A DNA stretch of 64,000 bases from Nostoc sp. HK-01 (GTDB taxonomy: Bacteria > Cyanobacteriota > Cyanobacteriia > Cyanobacteriales > Nostocaceae), in contig AP018318.1 in assembly GCA_003990705.1 (NCBI GenBank), positions 6,423,501 through 6,487,500 of the forward strand. Direction: 5' to 3'. The notes beneath the pieces were generated by a model. That model saw only the letters and a list, made by a program, of their open reading frames with translations, did not search any database and was not told the origin of the DNA. The position numbers and the translations under genes are program-made. The first letter of the stretch is position 1. Every line of letters starts with the position of its first letter. Shown in pieces: positions 55,602 through 64,000 of the stretch.

Positions 55602-57245
55602 ATGAATACAGCAGAATTATTAGTCAAGTGTTTAGAAAATGAAGGAGTCGAATATGTTTTTGGACTCCCTGGTGAGGAAAATTTACACGTTTTAGAAGCA
55701 TTAAAACATTCTTCAATTAAATTTATTACGACTCGTCATGAACAAGGTGCGGCTTTTATGGCCGATGTCTACGGACGTTTAACCGGAAAAGCAGGGGTTT
55801 GCCTTTCTACCCTTGGCCCTGGCGCAACAAATCTGATGACTGGTGTAGCGGATGCAAATCTTGATGGTGCGCCTTTGGTGGCAATTACTGGGCAAGTGGG
55901 AACCGATAGAATGCACATTGAATCTCACCAATATTTAGATTTAGTGGCAATGTTTGCCCCGGTAACTAAGTGGAATAAGCAGATTGTTCGCCCAAGTATT
56001 ACACCAGAAGTAGTCCGGAAAGCCTTCAAGCGATCGCAAACCGAAAAACCCGGCGCAGTCCACATAGATTTACCAGAAAATATTGCTGCTATGCCCGTTG
56101 AAGGTAAACCTTTACAGCGGGATAAAATTGAAAAAACCTACGCCTCTTTTGCCAGCATCCGCGCCGCCGCCGCAATGATATCCCAAGCGGTGAATCCCCT
56201 AATTTTAGTTGGTAATGGTGCAATTCGCGGCCAAGCTAGTGATGCCGTGACCCAATTTGCCACGCAAATGAATATACCTGTGGCGAATACATTCATGGGT
56301 AAAGGCGTAATTCCTTACACTCATCCTTTAGCTTTATGGTCTGTGGGATTACAGCAACGGGACTTTATCACCTGCGGCTTTGATAATACAGATTTAGTCA
56401 TTGCGATCGGCTACGATTTAATTGAATTTTCCCCGAAAAAATGGAATCCTGAAGGTAAGATTCCCATTGTGCATATTAGTACAGCTGCGGCGGAAATTGA
56501 TAGTAGCTATGTTTCTAATGTAGAAGTCATCGGCGATATTTCTGACTCTCTCTCAGAAATTTTAAAAGTAGCCGATCGCCAAGGTAAATCTAATCCTTAT
56601 GCTATTAGTTTACGTGGGGAAATTAAAGCCGATTATGAACAATACGCCAACGATGAAGGTTATCCTATTAAGCCGCAAAAATTAATTTATGACTTGCGGC
56701 AAGTTATGGGGCCAGATGATATCGTTATCTCTGACGTTGGCGCACACAAAATGTGGATGGCGCGTCATTATCATTGTCATAGTCCCAATACTTGCATTAT
56801 TTCTAACGGTTTTGCAGCAATGGGTATTGCTATTCCTGGTGCTTTAGCGGCTAAACTCGTTTATCCCAACCGCAAAATTGTTGCCGTAACTGGTGACGGT
56901 GGCTTTATGATGAATTGCCAAGAATTAGAAACAGCTTTGCGTGTGGGTACTCCCTTCGTCACCTTGATATTTAATGATGGTGGCTATGGCTTAATTGAAT
57001 GGAAACAAGAAAACCATTTTGGCAAAGGTAATTCATCCTTTGTACATTTTGGTAATCCTGATTTTGTCAAATTTGCTGAAAGTATGGGTTTAAAAGGTTA
57101 TCGAGTGGAATCTAGTCTCGATTTAATACCTATACTCAAAGAAGCCTTAGCCCAGGATGTACCAGCTGTCATCGATTGTCCGGTAGACTACAGAGAAAAT
57201 CGTCGCTTTACTCAAAAAGCTGGTGAGTTGAGTTGTGGTGTGTAG
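55602..57245 (+). CDS. ThDP enzyme of the acetolactate synthase family, probable 2-oxoglutarate decarboxylase
   Basis: A 547-residue thiamine diphosphate enzyme. Catalytic Glu47 in TTRHEQGAAFMADVYGRLTGKAGVC, and the cofactor motif GDGGFMMN at 431-438 with Asn458. It looks like a large acetolactate synthase subunit, but its position right after succinate-semialdehyde dehydrogenase matches the Synechococcus 7002 pair in which this protein decarboxylates 2-oxoglutarate to succinic semialdehyde. I therefore favour 2-oxoglutarate decarboxylase, with acetolactate synthase as the alternative. Confidence 0.85.
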   Translation: MNTAELLVKCLENEGVEYVFGLPGEENLHVLEALKHSSIKFITTRHEQGAAFMADVYGRLTGKAGVCLSTLGPGATNLMTGVADANLDGAPLVAITGQVGTDRMHIESHQYLDLVAMFAPVTKWNKQIVRPSITPEVVRKAFKRSQTEKPGAVHIDLPENIAAMPVEGKPLQRDKIEKTYASFASIRAAAAMISQAVNPLILVGNGAIRGQASDAVTQFATQMNIPVANTFMGKGVIPYTHPLALWSVGLQQRDFITCGFDNTDLVIAIGYDLIEFSPKKWNPEGKIPIVHISTAAAEIDSSYVSNVEVIGDISDSLSEILKVADRQGKSNPYAISLRGEIKADYEQYANDEGYPIKPQKLIYDLRQVMGPDDIVISDVGAHKMWMARHYHCHSPNTCIISNGFAAMGIAIPGALAAKLVYPNRKIVAVTGDGGFMMNCQELETALRVGTPFVTLIFNDGGYGLIEWKQENHFGKGNSSFVHFGNPDFVKFAESMGLKGYRVESSLDLIPILKEALAQDVPAVIDCPVDYRENRRFTQKAGELSCGV

Positions 57246-57461
57246 TTAATGCTGAGTTAGAAAATGTATCGGCATCAAAAAGCATTTGACTTAACACCCT
57301 AACATGCTCTTGACTTGATACAGCATTGCAGCCTCATACACCCTGTTTTCTGACTAATAAATGAGGCTGCTATTAAGTGTTTTCCCGGCAAATGCTCAAC
57401 ATTGCATTTTTGAAAAAATTAATTTGACTGGGTATTTTCAGCAAATAAATAAATACCTAAT

Positions 57462-57788
57462 CTATCTTGTTTTATTTTGCAAACTACGTAATTGATCTAC
57501 TATATAATCTTCTAGTTCTTGTTTTTCTCTACCACTAGCTCTACGTTGATAAGTTCTGCCTGTTTCTTGAATAAACTTGCGCTTCTCTAATTGAGAACCT
57601 TTAGATTTACTGCCTGATTTTTGCAAATTTTTTTGTAATTCTTCCCAAGTTTGTTCCCCAATACTTTCACCTAGTTTTTGTAATGCTTGAGGCAATAGTG
57701 TTTTTGCTTCTCTGTGAAAATCTTCGTCTGTTTCTAGGGCATTTAACTCTACATTACTATAGTCAATGTCAATTTGAAATTTACTCAT
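57462..57788 (-). CDS. Small charged protein of unknown function
   Basis: A 108-residue soluble protein, helical and charged (QALQKLGESIGEQTWEELQKNLQKSG, then a Lys/Arg/Glu-rich C-terminal half). ATG at 57788; the frame is open four codons further to a TTG. No family recognised. It could bind nucleic acid, but only the charge suggests this. Confidence 0.5.
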   Translation of the reverse strand: MSKFQIDIDYSNVELNALETDEDFHREAKTLLPQALQKLGESIGEQTWEELQKNLQKSGSKSKGSQLEKRKFIQETGRTYQRRASGREKQELEDYIVDQLRSLQNKTR

Positions 57789-57800
57789 TAATTTTTTCAA

Positions 57801-58116
57801 AAAAACAACTTATTAATTATTGCATACAGTCACCGATTTGAAATGATTTAACAATCTAGCAGTAGTCAAGTTGGTTAGAATATCGGTAAATAATGAAACT
57901 TAGACAGCAAAAGGCTTTTAACTTTGTTACTGCAATAAATTCAGTCTAGCAGGGCGATCACCTACTCAAAACTCTGCAAAATTTTTGTCAATTTCAGCAG
58001 GGAATAAGCCAGAAGCAGCACCAATAAACATAGATATGTCTAGTTGTTCTTTCTCAGGATACAAGACATATCAATGAAAATAATGCACATTAAAAATAGT
58101 GCGGAGATCATCAATT
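57801..58116. other. Spacer upstream of DUF4112 gene
   Basis: A 316-bp AT-rich spacer between divergent genes. No gene or clear signal other than CGGAGA before the DUF4112 start. Confidence 0.4.
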
Positions 58117-58521
58117 ATGGATGCTGTTAAACGCCTGGCTACTCTTGACCGTATCCGCAGACTTAGCCGTCTGATGGATACATCTATACGCATACCTCTT
58201 CTTGGTTTTCGCATTGGATTAGACCCTATTATTGGTCTGGTTCCAGGTGCTGGAGATTTCATTAGTACAGGATTTTCGGCTTACATTATATTTTTAGCTA
58301 CCCGCTTCGGTATTCCTCGCCAAGACTTAGCCAAAATGATTTTTAATGTTGGTTTAGAAGCTGTAGTTGGTAGTGTACCTTTAGTGGGTGATTTGTTTGA
58401 TGCGTTCTACAAATCCAACATTCGGAATTTGGCAATTCTAGAGGAACATCTGACAAAAGTTCCACCAGAATCTCAAGTAGTATCTGGTGAAATTGAGCAA
58501 AAGGAATTGAGCCGAGTTTAA
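58117..58521 (+). CDS. DUF4112 family membrane protein
   Basis: A 134-residue protein: RLATLDRIRRLSRLMDTSIRIPLLGFRIGLDPIIGLVPGAGDFISTGFSAYII, in pieces, is the DUF4112 signature, with the LDPIIGLVPGAGD motif. Two hydrophobic helices follow. I chose ATG 58117, with CGGAGA ten bases upstream, over GTG 58099. The family is common in bacteria and has no known function. It lies 87 bp upstream of a Nif11-like precursor gene on the same strand. Confidence 0.85.
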   Translation: MDAVKRLATLDRIRRLSRLMDTSIRIPLLGFRIGLDPIIGLVPGAGDFISTGFSAYIIFLATRFGIPRQDLAKMIFNVGLEAVVGSVPLVGDLFDAFYKSNIRNLAILEEHLTKVPPESQVVSGEIEQKELSRV

Positions 58522-58608
58522 GATTGAGATTTTCAATATTCTGGAAAACTAGAACAGTCCTAATTAACACATTCAAGCTTGACTATTTAATATAGGAGAT
58601 CAGCTATC

Positions 58609-58842
58609 ATGGCAATGCAAAATGCTGCAAAATTTTTTCAAGCAGTCAAAGAAGACCAAGCATTTCAGCAAAAACTCAAGGCTACAGCTAACCCAGAAGC
58701 GTTTATTAAAATTGCTAAAGAAGGTGGCTATGATTTCACTGTTGAAGAACTAGAGGCTGAAATTGATAAATTGTCGGCAGAAGATTTAGCTGCTATTGTT
58801 AATCCAGGGTGGGGGCCTAGACGGCACATTAACCCTAGATAA
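58609..58842 (+). CDS. Nif11-like leader peptide family protein (possible RiPP precursor)
   Basis: A 77-residue protein. Residues 1-60 match the Nif11 leader domain: AAKFFQAVKEDQAFQQKLKA, then AFIKIAKEGGYDFTVEELEAEI and LSAEDLAAI. The C-terminal NPGWGPRRHINPR is short and lacks Cys, Ser or Thr, so it is not a lanthipeptide core; the PGxGPR repeat is unusual. No modification enzyme, protease or exporter is adjacent. ATG preceded by TAGGAGAT. It may be an orphan precursor or a free-standing Nif11 protein. Confidence 0.85.
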   Translation: MAMQNAAKFFQAVKEDQAFQQKLKATANPEAFIKIAKEGGYDFTVEELEAEIDKLSAEDLAAIVNPGWGPRRHINPR

Positions 58843-58909
58843 TTCTGGAAATAACAAGCTAACAGTCTATACAAAAAGACTAAATATTTGCATAGGCTTT
58901 TACCTGGAA

Positions 58910-59143
58910 CTATAATGCTGAACGTGCTTGGGCTAAATCACGAATCAGCAAAGTCCTAGAGTAAATGTAATCAGTTAGGCTCAGAGTTTCTTCAGAATCC
59001 AGGACTTTATTGCTCTCAATCTGTCCTAATAGCAGCTTAACCAAATCTTTGTCACTAAGTCCCAGGAGTGTACTGCTTTGGGTTTGTTCCACTACAACCC
59101 AAAGCTGACGTAATATTTTTGAGTTCACAAGGCACATCTTCAT
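58910..59143 (-). CDS. Small protein of unknown function
   Basis: A 77-residue soluble helical protein (KILRQLWVVVEQTQSSTLLGLSDKDLVKLLLGQIE, in pieces) ending SRTLLIRDLAQARSAL. It has GGAG upstream of the ATG and looks like a conserved Nostoc small hypothetical. It converges on the Nif11-like gene. Confidence 0.55.
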   Translation of the reverse strand: MKMCLVNSKILRQLWVVVEQTQSSTLLGLSDKDLVKLLLGQIESNKVLDSEETLSLTDYIYSRTLLIRDLAQARSAL

Positions 59144-59489
59144 TACTCTCGCTCCTGGCTTGAATGAACGCGGATCACTACTGATGACAATCTAAAGAAA
59201 ATATTAAATTATTTAGTTTCGCCAGAATCTGCAATATTACAAAAACTTATTAAATATATGTATACTTACATATTTGACAAAATTTGTTTATCAAAACAAC
59301 CCTGATTGCCTGAGACGGTTTGATGGCGGTCTCTTATATTGATAATTTTATACCGAGTATTCACAAATAACCGAACTGCGTAAATGCTGGACATATCTTC
59401 CTATATTGGTAGGCAAGTCATCCTTGTAACCGATGACAAAGACAATGATCAACTGGTCAAATACAAGTAATGTTGCCCATACCGGAGTA
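59144..59489. other. Spacer upstream of saccharopine dehydrogenase-like gene
   Basis: A 346-bp spacer between divergent genes. The coding frame is open back to an ATG at 59433, but I place the start at 59490. Nothing else recognised. Confidence 0.35.
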
Positions 59490-60632
59490 ATGACAGACCG
59501 CGTTTTAATTCTTGGAGGAAGGGGGCGAATTGGTAGCAGTGTCGCTCAGGATATTGCTAACCATACGCAAGCCAAAATTACCATCACTGGGCGTACTCCA
59601 GAGACGGGAAGTTTGCCCTTAGCAGAACGAGAGCAGTATTTAAGTTTAGACTTGGTAGAAGTTGATAAACTAAGGGAAGCGATCGCTAACTCTGATTTAG
59701 TAGTTCACTGTGCAGGCCCGTTTCACTACCGTGATGCCAATGTTCTCAAATTTTGTATTGAACAAGGCGTTAACTACATAGATGTGAGTGACCACCGTTC
59801 TTTTACTAGCAAAGCTTTAACTTATCATGAACAAGCTGTTGCAGCTGGGGTAACAGCCGTAATTAATACAGGCATTTTCCCTGGTATATCTAACAGTATG
59901 GTGCGTCAGGGTGTAGAACAATTTGATGAAGCTGAAAAAATCAAGTTGTTCTATTTAGTGGCTGGTTCCGGTGGTGCTGGTATCACCGTTATGCGGACAA
60001 CTTTTCTCGGCTTACAACATCCTTTTGAAGCTTGGATAGATGGCAAATGGCAGGAAGTCAAGCCTTATAGTGAAAGAGAACTTGTTGATTTTCCCCATTA
60101 TCAACGTAATGGAGTTTACTGGTTTGATATGCCAGAAACCTTTACATTGCCTTATGCCTTTCCTTCAGTTAAAAATGTAGTTACTAAGTTTGGTTCATTT
60201 CCCGATTACTATAATCATCTAACCTGGATTGCAGCACATATTTTTCCCAAGTGGTTAATGCAGCGTAATGGCATGATTGAATTTTTATCTCATGTCAGCC
60301 ATACGATGACAGATTTTACTAATCGTTTCAGCGGTATTGGTGTAGCAGTCAGGTCAGAAGTGACAGGCAAAAAAAATGGCTCAACAGGCGTTTATGCTTC
60401 TACTGTATTGCATGATAATGCTGCTGTAGCCACTGGTTGTGGTACTGGTACTGTTGCTCAATTAATTCTTGAAGGTAAACTTCATAAACCAGGAGTTTTA
60501 CCTGTAGAAAATGCCCTACCAACAGATTTATTTACTCAGGTGATGGATAGTCGCGGAATTAAAATTGAACATACCTTTTTAAAGTACGCTGAACAGGTGA
60601 TGAGTCCTCACGGCAAAGACTCAGCAAGATAA
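59490..60632 (+). CDS. Saccharopine dehydrogenase-like NAD(P)-binding protein
   Basis: A 380-residue protein with an N-terminal Rossmann domain (RVLILGGRGRIGSSVAQDI) and the family pattern LVVHCAGPFHYRDANVLKFCIEQGVNYIDVSDHRSF. Members include saccharopine dehydrogenase-like enzymes of lipid or amino-acid metabolism; the substrate is unknown. I chose ATG 59490 (MTDRVLILGG) with CCGGAG upstream; the earlier ATG at 59433 has no ribosome-binding site. C-terminal part has a weak hydrophobic stretch. A terminator follows at 60786. Confidence 0.85.
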   Translation: MTDRVLILGGRGRIGSSVAQDIANHTQAKITITGRTPETGSLPLAEREQYLSLDLVEVDKLREAIANSDLVVHCAGPFHYRDANVLKFCIEQGVNYIDVSDHRSFTSKALTYHEQAVAAGVTAVINTGIFPGISNSMVRQGVEQFDEAEKIKLFYLVAGSGGAGITVMRTTFLGLQHPFEAWIDGKWQEVKPYSERELVDFPHYQRNGVYWFDMPETFTLPYAFPSVKNVVTKFGSFPDYYNHLTWIAAHIFPKWLMQRNGMIEFLSHVSHTMTDFTNRFSGIGVAVRSEVTGKKNGSTGVYASTVLHDNAAVATGCGTGTVAQLILEGKLHKPGVLPVENALPTDLFTQVMDSRGIKIEHTFLKYAEQVMSPHGKDSAR

Positions 60633-60966
60633 CAGGATAAAAGCGGCGATCGCTGCACAAATATTCGCGCGATCGACTTAAAATAATATTCTCAAAGCAA
60701 ACGTCCTGATACAGTTCACATCCTCCGTTTGTCAAATGTATCACCTTAAAAGTGAAACGGTCTCAGCAAATCATCTTCAATAGAAAACCCCACGGGTGCT
60801 GTGGGGTTGTTTTATTAGGGTCTCTTGTTGCAGTACTAAAGTACTACACTTAAGTAAAATTTGCAAGTACTTTTTTTCTTATACCATCTCGCTAAAAATC
60901 TCTCCAACTCTCATGCCCTTATGTACTCTGCATCTCTGTAGTATCCTCTACCATACGGGTTCTCCT
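60633..60966. other. Spacer left of the IS701 element
   Basis: 334 bp without a gene; it contains the terminator at 60786-60808. Confidence 0.45.
60786..60808 (+). terminator. Intrinsic terminator
   Basis: AACCCCAC - gggtgct - GTGGGGTT followed by GTTTTATT. Placed 154 bp after the saccharopine dehydrogenase-like gene. Confidence 0.75.
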
Positions 60967-60970
60967 ATAG

Positions 60971-62359
60971 CCCTGTTGTGTCACTTTAGGCAGAGGAAAA
61001 ATAGAATTCAGGGTGAGTTAGGAAGATAAAAATTGGAGAAGTAAGCCTATAAACGATGGCTTGAAGCTGAGAAAAACCCTCATACAGTTGAGGAATAGAA
61101 AAAACTGTTAACCAGGGATATATGAGATTAAATAAAACGAAAGGTTGAATAATTAAACGCAGATTGTTGAGAATATTCTTCCAACCTTTACCATGATCCC
61201 ACCAGGGGTGAGAAGCGAATGCTGATTGAGGAGATGGAGGAGAAGGACGCAGAGATTCTGAATGAAGACTAACCATAAGGTAGGCACTACAGACAATTTC
61301 CCACCAGCGTTCAATATCTTCATAGCGAGTAAAACGATAATCAGCCCAACCTAATTCATTCTTACTTTGTTTTAAACCATATTCTACCCATGTTCTTAAC
61401 CCATAAAAATTCCCAACCTCTCTAGGTGTGATGTCGGGATATTTGCTCATCACATACCAGGTAGAGTTTCCGGGTAATGCTTCAGTATCTGTGGTAATTT
61501 GCCAATATCTATGTTCGCCACGTTTGCCGTGAATTATTTCTCTAATAAATCGATTTTCACTACTTAAGTCAGAGAATACTCTTTTAAATTTCTGCCACTT
61601 TAAATATTGAGTATACTGACCTTTAAGCAAGTCTACAGAATGGTTTGAGCGTATTGCTACTAAATAATTTAAATCTAGTTCATCTAATACAGATACAAAA
61701 TTTGTGCCGCTTTCGCCATATAAGCTATCAGCCAGTACCAAGTTGAATTTAAAACCCATCGACTGTAACTTTCGTATTAGCATTGCCCCGATTTGAGGCT
61801 TGGTCAGATATTTATCTCCTGGCTTTAATTTCTCCCGTGGTTTGTACACTTCAAACAGTAGTGGGAATGTCATTCCACAAAATACACCATAGGCTGTAAC
61901 TGCCACAACTCCGTTCTCTACTTTCCCCAAATTACCTATGTACTGACGTTTCACATAATCTGTGGTCGTACCTTTCTTTTTATCTCCGGTTTCATCAATA
62001 ATTAAAATGATTGGTCTACCTTTGAGTATTTGTAGAATTAGCTCTAATCTTAAAGCTCTTAACTGTTCTACTTCCCAATATGGGGTAGTTAAGAAATGGT
62101 GTAGCCCTTGATAGTTCTCTAATCCAACAATTTTTGCTATTTCTGGTAGACTCTTTCGTTTTATATCAGAAATACATCCTATATGCAGATACTTAAACGC
62201 TTCAAAATTTCTGACATCTGAAAACAGCTTTTTATACCAAAGACAATATTCATCCACAAATTTAACAGTTTGTTTAGGTGGACGAGGCTCTACCATGCTC
62301 TGTGTCTTCGTTCTAGGCTTTTTACATTCTTATACTACCGCGATAGTGACACAACAGGG
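60971..62359 (-). mobile_element. IS701-family insertion sequence, complete
   Basis: A 1389-bp element. Ends CCCTGTTGTGTCACT at 60971 and its complement ending at 62359 form the inverted repeats. The flanking 4-bp ATAG (60967-60970 and 62360-62363) is the expected size of target duplication for IS701. One transposase gene fills it. Confidence 0.9.
60986..62296 (-). CDS. IS701-family transposase
   Basis: A 436-residue DDE transposase (DDE_5-like). IILIIDETGDKKKGTTTDYVKRQYIGNLGK and later FNLVLADSLYGES carry the Asp residues, and WVEYGLKQSKNELGWADYRFT the Glu. N-terminal FKYLHIGCISDIKRKSLPEIA and the LHHFLTTPYWEV stretch are typical of IS701 members. Length and frame are intact; probably functional. 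Confidence 0.93.
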   Translation of the reverse strand: MVEPRPPKQTVKFVDEYCLWYKKLFSDVRNFEAFKYLHIGCISDIKRKSLPEIAKIVGLENYQGLHHFLTTPYWEVEQLRALRLELILQILKGRPIILIIDETGDKKKGTTTDYVKRQYIGNLGKVENGVVAVTAYGVFCGMTFPLLFEVYKPREKLKPGDKYLTKPQIGAMLIRKLQSMGFKFNLVLADSLYGESGTNFVSVLDELDLNYLVAIRSNHSVDLLKGQYTQYLKWQKFKRVFSDLSSENRFIREIIHGKRGEHRYWQITTDTEALPGNSTWYVMSKYPDITPREVGNFYGLRTWVEYGLKQSKNELGWADYRFTRYEDIERWWEIVCSAYLMVSLHSESLRPSPPSPQSAFASHPWWDHGKGWKNILNNLRLIIQPFVLFNLIYPWLTVFSIPQLYEGFSQLQAIVYRLTSPIFIFLTHPEFYFSSA

Positions 62360-62410
62360 ATAGAGTACAGGAGTCTAAATTTTTCCGTTAACTGTTGATT
62401 ATGTCTGCGT

Positions 62411-63709
62411 TTACTCAAATTCATCAATAGTAGAAGCCGGTAGAGGTTTTTTCTGTTTGGCAATATGAGCCTCATACCAAGTCATTAAGGGAGTTGCACT
62501 AATTCCATGTACAATTACTGACACAACAATAGTCGTATAAGTTATCCAGGCAATTTGTTCAGCAGCTTCTCCCTTGAGACCGTTACCAAAAGCATAGGCA
62601 AGATAATAAAGGGAACCAACACCACGAATTCCAAACCAACCAAATAACCAGCGAGTTCCAGGGTGTAAATTGCGGCGATGGGAACTGAATGGATGTTTAC
62701 TGATTGTGCTGACCCATGCACCTAAAGGTCGTATAAACACGAATAATAAAATAATTACTACTAAAGATTGGAAAGCATAATCAAGCATAGGCTTGAATAG
62801 TAAGATTGAGCCTAACAATAGAATTGTGCCAACTTCTAACAGCTTTTCTAGTTGTTCAATAAATTCTAATTGAGCCAATGGTTTTTCTGGATTGCGATAA
62901 CTTCGTTGCACAACTAAACCCGCTACAAATACTGCCAAAAAACCATAACCATTCACAAATTCTGTTAAAGAATAAGTCAGTAAAATGATACTAATACCAA
63001 CAAAATCTTCCATTAATTTATCAGCAGAACGGCGCTTTTGGAGATTTTGATCAATCCAGACGATTACTTTAGGCACTAAAATCCCCATCAAGATTCCTGC
63101 TGCGATCGCCCAAAATAAATCTATCACTATCCATTCTTTAAACCAGTTGTGCCAATTATCATCTTTTAAAGCATAAATCCCAAAATAAACAAAGGGAAAA
63201 GCCAAGGCATCATTTAATCCACCTTCTGATGTTAAACCAAAACGTAACTCATCTCTATCATTAGTATCAGTCAGTTGTACTTCTGAGGCTAACACCGGGT
63301 CAGTAGGTGCTAAAATCGCTCCTAATAATATAGCTTCTCCCCAATTCATCCCTAAGAATAACTTGCCCACAACAGCCAAGCCAAAAATTGAAATTGGCAT
63401 TAATAACCCAATCAGGCGAGATGTAATCCCCCAAACTTGAAAATTTAGTGGACGAATAATTTTTAAGCCACACCCAAAAACCGAAACAATAACTACTAAT
63501 TCGGAAATTTTTTCTAATAATTCGGCGTTAAATACATCATCCCGACGTAATTGAATTAAACCTAAGCCATAAGGCCCAAGAAAAATCCCAACCAATAGAT
63601 AGATAAGTGAAAACGATAAAGGTAGACGGGTAATCCAACCAGATCCCAATGTAACTACCAGTAAGAGTAATCCAATTACAAACAAGTCAATAATATAAAT
63701 ATCAAACAT
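62411..63709 (-). CDS. Cation:proton antiporter (CPA1, NhaP-like)
   Basis: A 432-residue membrane protein with about twelve helices. ILLGAILAPTDPVLASEVQL and RFGLTSEGGLNDALAFPFVYFG are the conserved CPA1 transport motifs (TDP and the E-x-x-LND-A signature). Sodium or potassium/proton exchange for pH and salt homeostasis is expected; the ion cannot be told. No regulatory C-terminal domain of note. Lies just beyond the IS701 element. Confidence 0.9.
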   Translation of the reverse strand: MFDIYIIDLFVIGLLLLVVTLGSGWITRLPLSFSLIYLLVGIFLGPYGLGLIQLRRDDVFNAELLEKISELVVIVSVFGCGLKIIRPLNFQVWGITSRLIGLLMPISIFGLAVVGKLFLGMNWGEAILLGAILAPTDPVLASEVQLTDTNDRDELRFGLTSEGGLNDALAFPFVYFGIYALKDDNWHNWFKEWIVIDLFWAIAAGILMGILVPKVIVWIDQNLQKRRSADKLMEDFVGISIILLTYSLTEFVNGYGFLAVFVAGLVVQRSYRNPEKPLAQLEFIEQLEKLLEVGTILLLGSILLFKPMLDYAFQSLVVIILLFVFIRPLGAWVSTISKHPFSSHRRNLHPGTRWLFGWFGIRGVGSLYYLAYAFGNGLKGEAAEQIAWITYTTIVVSVIVHGISATPLMTWYEAHIAKQKKPLPASTIDEFE

Positions 63710-63861
63710 GGAAATTAGTATAAAAAATGTATACCAATTTGCCAGTTTAATTGTAATATGTCTAGCAATAAATTACCTATAGGTAGATTTAATGAAGAAA
63801 CAATCCGGTAATTAATACTTTTGTTCGGTTAGTAAAAATAGCAATACTAGGAGCCTAAGTT

Positions 63862-64000
63862 ATGCAACTCCCCGATAGTCCAAAAATTCCTAAATTTATG
63901 CAGCTAGTTCAATGGATTTATCAGCCATTGCAACTAATGGAAAATTCTGCCAAAGCACATGGTGATTGTTTCACGTTATGGCTAACTAACAAGCAGCCAA
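63862..64000 (+). CDS. Cytochrome P450, N-terminal fragment (CYP110-like)
   Basis: I translated 46 codons from ATG 63862 to the window end: MQLPDSPKIPKFMQLVQWIY, QPLQLMENSAKAHGDCFTLW and on. The L-P-x-x-P-K-x-P start, then Q-W-I...P-L-x-x-M-E and H-G-D-x-F-T match the N-terminus of cyanobacterial CYP110-type P450s, whose substrates include fatty acids and alkanes. The haem site lies outside the window. Family call is from this N-terminal pattern only. Confidence 0.65.
   Translation, partial: MQLPDSPKIPKFMQLVQWIYQPLQLMENSAKAHGDCFTLWLTNKQP

Noticed and set aside
1..64000. tRNA and rRNA genes
   Set aside because: No T-loop GGTTCGA-type cores with matching acceptor stems and no rRNA sequence were noticed in the spacers; by-eye search only.

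Overview
The window looks like chromosomal DNA of a filamentous, Nostoc/Anabaena-type cyanobacterium. The palindrome GCGATCGC (HIP1) is scattered through genes and spacers. Heptanucleotide tandem repeats (GTGCTGA) and other small dispersed repeats sit in spacers and even inside genes. The gene set is typically cyanobacterial: four-ACT aspartate kinase, Tic20, PRC-barrel protein, DUF4079, DUF1802, DUF2993, Nif11-like peptide, CYP110-like P450, and many sensor kinases. No rRNA, tRNA or CRISPR array was seen.

Layout. 1-9.1 kb: a truncated DUF4079 membrane protein, a secreted DM13 protein, an orphan cellulose synthase, then a tight run of genes encoding an OpuC-type ABC importer (ATPase, permease, lipoprotein), a secreted phytochelatin-synthase-like peptidase and a secreted gamma-glutamyltransferase. 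9.1-14.9 kb: small unknowns, an aldo/keto reductase, a long spacer with a probable non-coding transcript, a GT-C-like membrane protein and a PRC-barrel protein. 14.9-20.3 kb: smc, plus a decayed copy of its 3' end on the far side of an acyltransferase gene. 20.5-24.1 kb: a HEAT-like protein, a TPR protein with a degenerate kinase domain, and an unknown. 24.1-38 kb: mostly housekeeping (lysC, DedA, STAS protein, rpsF, FAH-family hydrolase, Tic20, glyA, a WecA/MraY-type transferase, cinA, DUF2993). 38-46 kb: an atypical histidine kinase, a polysaccharide group (acetyltransferase and two glycosyltransferases), cobU and rnz. 46.2-48.3 kb: a complete IS4-superfamily element with 41-bp ends, a 10-bp target duplication and a passenger gene. 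48.3-54 kb: a GAF-GGDEF diguanylate cyclase, a MITE-like 348-bp element, a large sensor kinase and an orphan ParA/MobD-like ATPase. 54.1-57.2 kb: succinate-semialdehyde dehydrogenase and a ThDP enzyme that together fit the cyanobacterial 2-oxoglutarate decarboxylase bypass of the TCA cycle. 57.4-64 kb: small unknowns, a DUF4112 protein beside a Nif11-like precursor peptide, a saccharopine-dehydrogenase-like protein, a complete IS701-family element, a CPA1-type antiporter and the start of a P450.

The observations most worth following are: the importer/phytochelatin-synthase-like/GGT cluster as a possible thiol or gamma-glutamyl scavenging system; the IS4-type element whose passenger gene and both ends carry the same TTCGCG...CGCGAA dyad; the smc 3'-end duplication around an acyltransferase gene; repeats that have become in-frame protein segments; and the orphan Nif11-like peptide next to a DUF4112 protein.
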